Shown one piece after another: positions 21,219 to 32,800 of a DNA stretch of 64,000 nt. The notes under the pieces are model-generated. The model saw only the letters and a list, made by a program, of their open reading frames with translations. It searched no databases and was not told the DNA's origin. The stretch spans positions 26,669,489-26,733,488 of the forward strand of contig OY759224.1 of the NCBI GenBank assembly GCA_963662175.1, read 5' to 3'. Positions within the stretch are counted from its first letter, which is position 1. Each line of letters begins with the position of its first letter. The translations under genes and the position numbers were made by a program. The stretch is from Aradus depressus (lineage: Eukaryota > Arthropoda > Insecta > Hemiptera > Aradidae).

Positions 21219-21959
21219 TGCTGGGTTCTCCCATCAAGTGACGTTGTTATATTCTTTTTTTTTTTTACCACATAATTGCGTATTATGTATATATGTATAT
21301 AGATTGCAAAAAAAATTTAAAAAATTTTAAAAAATCTTTTACCAAAGAAGGTTGGTTGGTTTGTTTATTTGGGGCGAACAACTGCTTTGGTTATTATCGC
21401 CTTACCTTGTTATATTCCTTGTCCTAACTAAGCCAGCGAACTCTTAATACAAATGACGAGAACAGCCAACCCAGGGCAAGCAACGAACAGGCAGGCCAGG
21501 CCAGGGGACAAACAACAGCAAAGAAGGTATTGTAATCGTGCAAAAATCCGATATCCAGTTTTTAATGGATTTTTACGTTTTAAGATCTCCTGTGTGTGTG
21601 TTTGGGTTTGGAAAGTTGTAAGCGCCCTAACGCAAAAATGATTATGTCTACAAAATTGAAATTTAACAATTTAAAAAATAAAATATAGTCTGAATCAATA
21701 TTAATTTTAAAGTAAAAGAAAGTTAGGTAATCGTGCGAAAATCTGAGATCGAGTTAAACTATAAGATGGTAATAGGACGTCATAAAAATGTATACATTAA
21801 GATAGCTAATTAAATAGATATTAACTAGGAATAATAAAATAAAGAATTAACAATACTACTAAAAAAATAAAATGAAATGAATGAATACTTGAAAAAATGA
21901 GTAATAAAATAATAAATACAGTATATATAATAAAAAATAATAATAATAAATAAAATTAT
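21219..21959. other. No gene seen
   Basis: AT-rich DNA. A phrase about cgtgcaaaaatccga (21,537) recurs near 18,610 (reverse) and 21,730, hinting at another low-copy repeat. Nothing else supported. Confidence 0.35.
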
Positions 21960-22250
21960 AATAAATCCCCCTCGCCTTTGACAAATTTGGTTGAAAATCG
22001 ATAGGTGTTGTACTTATGGGGTTTTGGCTCACATGTGGTAAATTTCGTGTCGATACATTCATTCTATCGGTAGTTATTAGAGTTTTTATGTTGTCTTTTC
22101 CCTAATCCTCGCCTTTCATTGAGTCGATTTGGCTGAAAAATAATAAGATTCATGGTTAGAGGGTTTTGGATTCACATATAAAATTTGAAAACTCTGCACC
22201 CCCATTTTTAACCGATTACATAACTTCCCCTATACTTTGTATAGGTGGGG
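21960..22250. repeat. 144-bp-family copy
   Basis: Two monomer-like pieces (gtcgatacattcattctatc) followed by the internal end motif ataacttcccctatactttg and tataggtgggg. Confidence 0.6.
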
Positions 22251-23317
22251 ATGCAAAAAATCAAGAGAAATAAAATGAATTAATAATTAATAAAATAATA
22301 ATCAAAATTATTAATGAAAAATATGGAGGAAGCCCAACTTCCAGGGAAGGGATAAAAGCGGTGAATGCTAGGTGCATGCACCAACCCAACCTGTATATAT
22401 CCTATGAAAAATTTAGGTTTAACCCTCCACCCTTAAATGCATCAATCAACATGTACAGTGAAACACTGTGATTAAATATATGCAGGAGAATAGAAGTTGA
22501 AATTCAATAAAAGAATGTTATATCACGAAAAGAGTGGATATGTTAAAGATACACACGAATGTAACACATGCAATGTTAAGTAACGTTATTAAGATGTCAT
22601 TCTGAAATAAATATGTATAATTTACAAAGAAATGGTAGTGACGATAGTATCAGACCTGAAGAAATGCCTGCGTCGAAAAACAAAAGAGAGCCTGGCAGAG
22701 ATGTGGACTAGCATGAAGCTGGCATATAAACTTAGATCCAGGAGGTGTGTCTGATGCGGCTCCGTGTAGGTCACACTAGGAACAAATAAATTGATTTTCG
22801 ATTTATTTCCAACATCGTTTTAAAAATTGTTCTTTGAATAATGAACAGTTCAAATGAATTTAAAAAAAAAATCGTTATGGAAAATAACTTTTTGAACACA
22901 ACTTCAATACATTAAAACTAAATAAAAAACTACTTATAAAGGGAACAAAATGATACACAAATGTATTCAACATTTTTTAAAATAATACAGAAAGAAGCCT
23001 AATTCATATTTTTAATGTATTCCACCACGACGCCTCAAGCGGATATGGCAGAGGGACCTGCTCCAGGACTCCTCTTCGGTCACGTACCTCAACAGTAAAG
23101 CCACGCACCTGACACTGCTCTATTTATCACAATTGCTAATGGCAAATGTTATTATGCCGTTGTAAATATATAAATAAATAAATGTATTCCAAACAATATG
23201 TTAGTACTATCTGTCGGAAAACATTAGAACTAGACACATTTGCTAGCACATTCTATCGTACACTTGGGTTACTACATCAGCTGTCAGATAGAAGAAGTTT
23301 CAAAAACAATGCCTAGA
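22251..23317. other. No gene; probable old LINE tails
   Basis: GC-richer islands at 22,625-22,790 and 23,025-23,130 stand out from AT-rich flanks. The second is followed by ccgttgtaaatatataaataaa, resembling a LINE 3' end. No frame could be followed. Confidence 0.3.
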
Positions 23318-23370
23318 GGGCGCCGGTAGCTCAGAGGTAAAAACCCTTCAGCACATCGTCCTTCGGTATT
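23318..23370 (+). mobile_element. SINE scrap
   Basis: gagggcgccggtagctcaga joined to cagcacatcgtccttcgg, with head and body fused by deletion. Confidence 0.65.
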
Positions 23371-23399
23371 ACTACTTATTTACTAACTTATTTAGTCTC

Positions 23400-24410
23400 T
23401 TGGTTATTTTTTTTCTGTATATTTGATATTATTTATATTTTTTAATATAAATGTTTTAATGTTTGTTATTTTGTTTTCTTTCTCTCTTCTATATATCGCA
23501 CATGGGACCTGATGAAGAGATGTGAGGACATCTCGAAATGTCATGAAAGACACTTTGAAAAAGTTATAAGAAATTATTATCTTAGTTTAATTAATTAAAA
23601 AATATAACTATCATATTTATTAATACTATTATTTTGGTTATCATATTTTGAAGTATTTATTTATTCATTTTATTTTATAGTAGTTTTAGTTTTTATTTAA
23701 CGTCGCATCGACTTCAGGGTCATTAGCGACGACTGTTGTGTCTACATGTCCTCGTAGAGTTTTGCGTCTTTAAAGAACGTAAGGATGAGTCCGTTGTATT
23801 CGTCGTTGGATATTCGGAGTAGTTTTTTCATGTCAGTCAGTAGTTTGTATTTGTTTCTTAATGTAGTGTAGTTTGTGCAGTCAGTCAGTATATGTTGTAC
23901 TGTGAGCTCTGTGTAGTCTTGGTTCCAGGTTTCCTATGTCCAAGTCTTAGTCTTGTGATGATCATCGTGTTCCGTCTGTTCAGGGTGCTTGGAAGTTTCC
24001 ACGGCTTCTTTTATTCTTCGTAGTTTGTTGTCTTCCATCTGAGTCCATTCATTGTTCCAGTATTGTTCAATTTTTCTTCTGAAGTAGATCGAAAGGTCTT
24101 GTGCAGTGTTAACTGTTTGTTGCGGCAATAAGGGGGAGAGTGCAGCGTCTTTTGCGGCAATGTCTGCCTTTTCGTTCCCAAGAATGCCAACGTGGCACGG
24201 GATACAAATTAGTTTTAATTTGTTTTGTTTTCTAATTTAGTAGTATTGTTAACTCTAATCCATGTGGGTCAGACTCTAAGAGTTATTATCTGTTTATGTA
24301 TCTAATTTATAAGCTATCTTTATGTATACATTCTTATGACGTAACCTATTACCATGTTATGGTTTAATGAAAATATTAATAATAATAATTTTTATGAACG
24401 TGGAGTGTAT
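23400..24410 (+). repeat. Dispersed repeat, copy 1, carrying a LINE insertion
   Basis: Flanks of the LINE at 23,697-24,240 match 56,160-56,640: cctgatgaagaga...tc, gaaattattatcttag and tgtatacattcttatgacgt then cctattaccatgttatgg. The tail-like phrase with a GA-rich loop resembles the ends of Penelope-like or similar elements. Class not certain. Confidence 0.65.
23697..24240 (-). pseudogene. 5'-truncated LINE with RNase H end, inserted
   Basis: Minus-strand reading starts CIPCHVGILGNEKADIAAKD, the last catalytic block of a LINE RNase H domain (H-x-GI-GNE-AD), and runs into a typical C-terminal region with frame breaks. The 3' end is at the left (gacgttaaataaaaac). Compared with the uninterrupted copy at 56,460-56,560 this is an insertion. 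The short tagtagt appears at both junctions and may be the target duplication. Confidence 0.7.
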
Positions 24411-25321
24411 ATTTACCATGAGTGTCTTGAAATCCATGAAAACTGACGCTAAATGTAAGAGAAAAAAAACATCATTTAAAAATGATGAGGTTACTTTGGG
24501 TGGAATATTTAAACAATTATAAAAATGAAAATATTTACAAAAATATAGAATTTAGTTTTATTAAACATAATAAATAACATCACAAAATATATTTCATAAA
24601 CAAAAATAAATAACATCACTAAAATTAAAACAAATTTTGATTTATTTACAATGATTTAGGCTGATTTACAATTATTATTAATTTACTATTACATTTGTTG
24701 ATTTTATAATTATATTGATATAATTATTTATTTTTCAATTAATAGGCCCGATTTTATACACATACAGTATAAGGGTTTGACAAGAAACACTTCATAAAAT
24801 TTCGGCCGAAATTTCCACCCCAAATTCATGACAGTAAAATAAAAAAAAAAAAGATAAACAGAAAAGAAAATTAAAATACATAATGAAAAATTTAAATGCT
24901 TTAAAATTGAGTCAAAAATTTAAAGTGGCCAGTCTAATTAACTAAACATAAAATATATTTTTTGAAAAAATTGGTTTTTATTAAATAAAAAAATTTTTTT
25001 TGACGCCTTGAAGGGCACACAATTTTTAGGAACTGCTATGCTCTGTTCTTAGCCGACATTAAGACATAAATACGTTCCGAATTATAAGTTGCTTGATTTT
25101 TTTATGAGAGGCAAGAGGCTCCACCAAGACAAAAGAAAACTGTTTTTATTTCCTCAACTAAGTATAGGGGATGTTATGTAAACTGTCAGAAATTCAATGT
25201 TGAGTTTTCACCAGATTTTAATATTTTCTGACTCATTAATTCAAAAGATGAAAATTTAATGTTCTCTGAGTGTGTTGTAAACGTGAAAACTATCGACAGA
25301 AAGTATCGACAAGACATTGTA
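24411..25321. other. No gene seen
   Basis: Very AT-rich. A 144-bp-family end-like piece (agtataggggatgttatgta) lies at 25,152-25,175. Confidence 0.4.
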
Positions 25322-25853
25322 TAAATAAGTAATTAGATTTATCAGTCCAACATATTTTTTTTATTTTTACCACAACTAGTTTCGGCAATTTGCCATCTTC
25401 AGGTGGTGAATCTGAACATACATAAACCAAACATTATATTAGAATTTACGAGCTTTTACAGTTCATGTCAATCATCTTTGTTTTGGGGAGTGGGAGTCTT
25501 CCAGTCAGCCAGAGTCCAGCTGGTCCCTGATGATACTCCAACGTGGCCCTTGACCTCTTCTCTAGAAAGGTATTTCAATTCAGAATATTTTAATTTATTG
25601 TACTGTTTTTAATTCAAATATTGTAACTTATTGTACTTTTGGTAATTGTTACGTATTTTTAAATTGTTATATTTCATTTTTAACTTATTTATTTATTAGT
25701 TAATGATTGACATGAACTGTAAAAGCTCGTAAATTCTAATATTAATTTGGTTTATGTATGTTCAGATTCACCACCTGAAGATGGCAAATTGCCGAAACTA
25801 GTTGTGGTAAAAATAAAAAAATATGTTGGACTGATAAATCTAATTATTTATTT
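25322..25853. repeat. Long inverted repeat with about 150-bp arms
   Basis: Arms 25,322-25,475 and 25,703-25,853 are nearly perfect reverse complements around a 227-bp loop. Each contains the phrase cacctgaagatggcaaattg plus ccgaaactag, like the conserved tail next to many Penelope-like and related retroelements. The structure could fold into a long hairpin. Confidence 0.85.
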
Positions 25854-26606
25854 AACAAGTTAGTCCACATCTGCCTACCACCAAGTAAGACATTGAATAT
25901 GTTTGAGACAAATTGGCCAAACGGATTGGGTGTTATAGAATTTTAGCCCAAACGGACAATTTGGGGGGAGAGCAAAAACATAGTATAATTTGTGTTGGGG
26001 AAGTACATCGCCGCTGATGCACAAACAACTTATTTTTATAGTTATAATTGTGAAGTCCTAAAAACCTAATATGAATCCAATGAAGCGCAAACTTACGAAC
26101 CTTAAACTTCCTTAATACTCGTATACCTGATAACTTCGGAGGCTTGATGGCGAAAAATGCGAAATATTAAAAAACTTCGCTATTTTCCAATGATGAAAGG
26201 CTCTGCATTGTGCGTTAATATCATATAACCATTGCTTTAGTGCAAACATAAGTGCGAAATTAACCTAATTTCAATGTGAAATATATATATATATATTTTT
26301 GGCAACAAAAATTGAATGTTACTTAAAAAAAAAAAAATTGTTATTTGAATATAGCACACTTTCTGCCATCTAACCACCGATTTCTTGTATATAAGAATAA
26401 TTTATATACAAATTTATAATTCATATTTATAAATAATAAGGAAAACAAAATACAACTATTTAAACAAAAAATTTAAACATTTTCTATAATTTGTGCTAGT
26501 ATGAGTATAATAAAATTACAAGTGATCATGTATTTAAAAAATATACAAAAATAAAAACGTACATATAAAATAATAATAATAAATCAACAAATAGTCTTTT
26601 TAAAAT

Positions 26607-26612
26607 TTTATT
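26607..26612 (-). other. capu: Possible poly(A) signal of the formin
   Basis: AATAAA on the minus strand about 180 bases past the stop codon in AT-rich 3' sequence. Chance occurrence is possible in such composition. Confidence 0.35.
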
Positions 26613-26793
26613 AAAATTCATCTCATTAAAAAAAAAGCACATAGAAACATTTCTTCGAATAAATTAATTATCAAATAATATTTTGAACTTACGACGATTC
26701 AGTTTTTGTAATTATACAACACATAATGTATAAAGCATTAATACATCACAGACTGGAAATATCTTTAGACAATATATAACCTATAAAAGCGAG

Positions 26794-26844
26794 TTATCGC
26801 GGCAATTTTTGCATTTTTTCTCCCAATTTCATCATTTGAGATTT
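26794..26844 (-). CDS. capu: capu final exon: tail and stop
   Basis: Acceptor tttttttcag before AAATCT. Reads [16 protein letters not shown] then TAA. Phase 0 on entry. It completes the short basic tail that in Drosophila Capu binds the Spire KIND domain; that function is inferred here from position and charge. Confidence 0.75.
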   Translation of the reverse strand, partial: KSQMMKLGEKMQKLPR

Positions 26845-29800
26845 CTGAAAAAAAAAAATTGAAAATTATTAAACATAACAAACACATTGTGAAAGTACAT
26901 TTCTGCGATCTGTGTTGATATAGTGAAAAGCTAATAAAATAAATGAAAACAAAGAACTTGTTTAAGGCTACGGTTACTGTGCTTGCGAATTCGGACGAGT
27001 ATGTCCGAAATCCTCGTCAGAACAAGGCGGTTACACGGTGCGCGTTTTCTGATATTCTGATAGTAGTTAGTACGTTTCTGCCGCCCAGCAAAGATGGACG
27101 AATTTGATGAATTTTATTTTCTTGAAAGTCCGTTAATGAAGTTATTGTTGTTAATTGGTGGAAAAACAGAGCATGTCAACCTGTTATTTTTTAGTAGAGA
27201 CGACAAAGAAGAGTTTAAAATGTTATTTCAAGAATTGTGGGACCAACCGGAAAAGTTTTTTCGAGTATTTCAGCATGAGACCAGCAACATTTAAATACAA
27301 ACTGAAGGGGATAGAAGAAAGTATCAAAAAGTTCTCCAATTGACACAAGACATCAATTTATCGTTATCCATGGTGAAATAACCAAAATAGACGCAGGTCG
27401 CACGAAAAAATCAAACTTGTTTGAACGCACAACTGGTTCTGACGACGTCGTGCATGTTCTGACGTGTTCGTCGCTGCCAGTGTAAACACTCTCATTGGAA
27501 AACAGGCGTTTGTTTGTTTGGATGAATTCGTCAGAACACATTTTCGTCAGAACTCGCATCCATAGTAACCGTAGGGTAACTGTATACATAAAGTGCACCA
27601 GATTCGACTTTCCTCACAAGTTCAAAAGTGACTTCACGATAATTTACGATGGCGCAATCCGAAACCATTAGACTTTATGTATATATTTTTGTGTAATTAA
27701 CAACATAAAAGAGAACCAAGTTTTTTGTTTTTATTTATAACAACCATTTCCATACATTTCCCGCCATTTTTAAACAATTAGACATCGAATAATGTTTCTA
27801 ATAAAATCTAACTATCTTCTTGAAATAATTTTTAAAATGAATTCCAATTTGTCCCCACTTTCCATTTTAATGTTCGTGGAGCGTTCCAAAATATACAACT
27901 ACATACAATTTTGGAATCCATGAGAGGAAAAGTTGCAAAAGGGCTCAAATATCATTTATTTATCTTCCCCAGCTATACTATACTATATATAGGAGAAGTT
28001 ATGTAATTGGTAAAAAATTCGATACTGAATCAATATTGAATTGTCACCAAAATTTCATATTTTTACGACCCCCTGATTCCAAAAATTAGAAACAAATTCC
28101 CTGTGTCTCTATGTGAACATGATACCTCCTAGGAGAATAAATGTATTAATATGAAATATATGTGTACTCAGAACCCCAAGAAAACATCTATTAATTTTCA
28201 GTCAAAAAAGAAAAAAGGAAGAGGAGAAGGAAGGAGAGGGTAACTATCGACTTAAAAGATGTATCAACATGAAATTTTATATTAAAAGTCAAAAGAGGGC
28301 GCGGTAGCTCAAAGGTAGTGTGCTTACTGAACTAAAGATCGCGGGTTCGAAACCCGGTCGAGTCCCTTATGAATCTCATATACAAATCCTCTCAGCAAAT
28401 ATTTTTAAAAAATTTAATAACAAATGAGAACACTCACCAGACCACCCTCGCTTTTCTTGCCTTTCTTTATCTGTAGTTTTCTTTCTTCTTGTTTTTTCTT
28501 CAGTTTATTCAACCTGAACATAAAATAACAACATTAAAAGAAGGAAATTTTATTTACAACTGGAGAGACCATAGCCAACTAAAAAGGCGAAATTGCCTGA
28601 TTTTTGTTTTTTCTAATATCACTTTCTATGTAACGTTAAACCTAGTCAAATATTATCACAGAGGTATTTATTATTCATCAGAACTAATATTATCCCGATC
28701 CTATATACACTGTCAAAGAGGGAAAAGAATAATGCAAATTTTAAAATACTAAATTTTGGGTCTATGAATTCATTACAGTTATTAGGGTTTTTCAGACGTC
28801 ATTCCCCCTCCTCTACGGCTGATTCTGCTGAAAACTAATAGATTGTCCTTATAGAGCTTTGAATTTACATAAGAAATTGAAAATCGCAAAGACAGTTATT
28901 AAAGCTTATTATGTTATTAAGTCCCCCACCATAATATTCCTCTATTCCCTTTGCCCAATTTGGCTGAAAATCAATAGATGTCGCCTTATAGGGTTGTGGA
29001 TACGCATACAATTTCGTGTCTAATGGAAGCTTTAGCAACATTTAGGACTCCCAGAGTATAGACGGGATCATTAGAGTTTCTAAATTCAGCCCCCTCCTTC
29101 TCTTCGTTATATATTTATATTGAAGGTTTCTAATTTAGATATCATTTTTGAGGACCCCTGGGGGCCCTGCGCGGGGCTCTCGAGTGGCTGGCTGGGTTGG
29201 GGGGTCTGGGGCAGCTCCGCCGGGATGTAATATCCAAAAATATGGACATTCATTGTTCTAATATGTGTTCCTTAAACTTCTCTGGGATGTTCCACTGTTG
29301 GTTGTTTCCGGCATTTTTTCTTCCAGAGGTGTCTTCTTATTTATTTTTTTTTTTTTGGACGATATTTCGGGACAATTACAGGTCCCTTCTTCTGGTCACT
29401 ATGAACAACGAACAGGTTCATAGTGACCAGAAGAAGGGACCTGTAATTGTCCCGAAATATCGTCCAAAAAAAAAAAATAAAAAATAAATAAGAAGACACC
29501 TCTGGAAGAAAAAATGCCGGAAACAACCAACAGTGTTCTAATATATTTAAATAAATAATATAATACAGTTGGAAATATCAGAATTGGAGGCCAACCAAGA
29601 ACTTGGAAGGATGTAGTGAGAAAACCATGTCAGCAATACAATATAAGGAAAGAATGAACTGGGCAACCAATAGACGCTCAGAAAAGTTCCGGCGCGAAAA
29701 ATGGAGGGAGCTAGCCACACCCAGCTAGAGAGCACTGTGTCAGTCAACATCGCAGAGGAAGGATCTCACTTCGTCAGTTACCTCCGCACAGGGAGGATCT

Positions 29801-32800
29801 CACTTCTGGAGTTACCATCGAGGACGAAGTCCTTGGTCATTCAACATCCCAGAGCTAGAACTCAGCCGGTCACCTTACCAGAGAAGAAGATGCTTCCCTA
29901 TTATTTTGAGACAGACAGCAGAGGTTGAACAGTAAAGAAATCCGAAGACCAGCAGAAATCGAAACAGACAACGAAAAACAACAAGCTACCTTTAGACCAT
30001 AAGTAATAATATCAATATAATTTAGGATAATAGTAAATTTTAGAAAGGATTCTGAGGAATAAATAATTATAAAGTTTAATAATGTTTTTCACAAATATAT
30101 TTAGTCAAATAAGCATGGCGTAAGTTTTCCTTTATATATTTTGCACCTCATGTCATCTTACTTTTTCAAAACTATTGAGTCTTGGCGGACCAACGCAACA
30201 AACCAGGTAAGAAACAAGAATTAGAATCAAAATAGAACTTTAATTATCTTTACAGGGGCCTCTGGACTGGAATAGTGCAGGACATGGAGGGTGAGGACGG
30301 CATTCCTCACATACACACCCTTATTATCAAGCCTTGCTATCTAATTAACCCTAATGCTTACATACACTTATACACTAGAGAGAAGTTGCCCCTGCGGTGG
30401 TTGTTTGCCCCCTGGCCTGGCCTATTTGTTGGGTGCCCCCGGGTCCCGTGCTTTGCTCTTCCCCGGTCCCCCTGTGGGATCCCATCACCGCTGTTTTCGT
30501 TTTTGTCATTTGAGTAAAGATTTCCCTGACTCAGTAAGGACAAGAAATATAACGCGGTAGGGCGATATTAAGGCTAGTACAGACATGTGAGCAACGAACC
30601 GAGCACTGTTCGGCTCGTTTTCAGTTTTTAACGAACACACTCCAAGCCGAACAGAGACGGGCCGAGCATTTGGATACTCCACAACCAGACTAACGAACAT
30701 AACCTGCCCAAGTTAACCTGCAGATAACAAATTTAAGTTTATTTGTATATCATTTTATTACTATTCAAAATCTTCAATCAGAAAATGCTCAAGGTAGGTA
30801 GCTACTTACGTAATTAATTTACATATTTGTAGTACAATTAATACGGATACGAATTTATTATGATACGTAATTTATTTTTACATGTAAATTGTTTAAAATG
30901 AACACTTTTTTAGGAAAAGTGTTTGAATAATTCCTCCCAAGCATCCAATCTCTTTATTTTATTAAAATGTAATTTGTGTTTTAAATCCCATATGACTGGG
31001 TACTGTCTCATACCCTGAGCAAACTGAATTCGAAGCTCTTTAGATCAGTCTTCAGAAGCCATGATAAAATATAATTTATTGAATAATATATAAATATATA
31101 TTTAATTAAAAAAAAAAAAAAAGAACGTGCACTTCCAAAACCTAAATATTTGAGAAGGTTATAATATTGGTTATAAACAACAGTGCTCGGGTCAAGTCGG
31201 GACGGTTCGGCTTGGTACCAGTCCACACACACCGCAGCCCGAGCCGAACATTCCTTTGACGGTTCGTCAAAAAACCGACAACAGGTGGAGCAGACCCCGA
31301 GCCTCCCTTGTTTGTCGAGCGGCTGCGCACTTCATCCCCAGGCATGCGCACTGACTAATGTTCGGCTCGTTGCTCGCGTGTCTATACGCATCTTTAACCT
31401 GAGTAGTTGTTCGCCCCAAATAAACCAACCAATCATTTTTTGAGATAAGCCCCTTCTCTGATCAATTTTCCTTATAGGGTCCTGGATACACATATTACAT
31501 TTCGTGTCGATACATTCATTCTGTCGGGAGTTCACATGGTCGGGAGACACATGGACACTTGTGAAATTCCTATGAAAACTGACCGATGGAATGACTTTAT
31601 TTCGTTTAGATAGGGGATGAATGGGGCGGCTTACCCCCTCCCCCTCTCCACCCTCAGTTTACAAAACTTAAAACAAAACATATAACTTACTTTTCCTTTA
31701 TTATCCTCTGTTGTTCTCTCTTCCACAAATCTTTAAAATCTGAACAAAATGGCCCCCAGAGGGGGAAGAAATCCTGCGGTGACACCTCCGTCAAATTTGA
31801 ACTTCCTTTAGGTTGGAAATGGTAAAACCTCAGAACACTGAGAAACCTGAAATAAGTCAATAAACTATAATATTAATATATTAACAAATATTGTTTTATG
31901 CGCTTATGATTACATGTATCACAAAAAGAAAAAAAGAAAAAATAATATAAGAAAAAAAATTTGCCGGTAGCTCAGTGGAAAGCGTGCTTGTCAACCGAGC
32001 TCATGGTCGAAGGCCGAGGAGGCCCTTCGTTTATTTTATCTGTAAGGTAAAATAAACTTAATCACATCGTCCTTCGGATGGGACGTTAAGCGATGGTCCC
32101 GAGCCTGTACGATGTCAGGTACTCGTTAAAGACCCCTATTCTAGATATATAAAAATTTAGGGCAGACAAAATTTAGGATTCCCATAGTAGAGTCGGGCTC
32201 ATGTCCACCAGAATAACGAAAGTGCGCATTTCCTTCAAAAAACGCTTTTTTTCCTTTCACTTCAACATTTCTTAATGCTCCCTAAATTCAAAATTGAATT
32301 GGATCATGATTCGTCTTAAAAATCAAATTTTGAATGAAATTAGGAATTGATTAATTAATTTATACATGGACATGTAGTTAATTAATGTATACATTTAGTT
32401 AATTAATTTTTGCAGGTAAGTTAATTAATTTATACATGGACATGTAGTTAATTAATGTATACATGTTCTTAATTAATTTATATATGCACGAATCTGAATG
32501 TAATACGTAATTACTTACTTTTGTTTGCAGTCTTCTAAATTTTCTACTTCGTCTGATATTAGTTTATTTGCTGAAAAAATAAAATAATAATTAATAAATA
32601 AAACAAACTTATTTTTGAAATATTGTCTATTCCACTAAAGAAACCTCCTCAACTTAGAAGTAAATAATAATTACACTACAATATAAGATTATTGTGAAAA
32701 AAACAAAAACATTTTAGCGATATTAGCAATACTCATTGAGAGGGCAACGGTTAATGAAAGGTAGCGTGCTAGTTGATAGTGCTCAAGATCGCGGGTTCGA

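Noticed and set aside
28296..28370. Possible tRNA gene with clear A and B boxes
   Set aside because: The acceptor stem does not pair, and the sequence matches heads of the SINE family seen many times in the window.
29197..29526. Open frames of 96 and 61 codons with near-identical text on opposite strands
   Set aside because: Produced by the long palindrome at 29,293-29,535.
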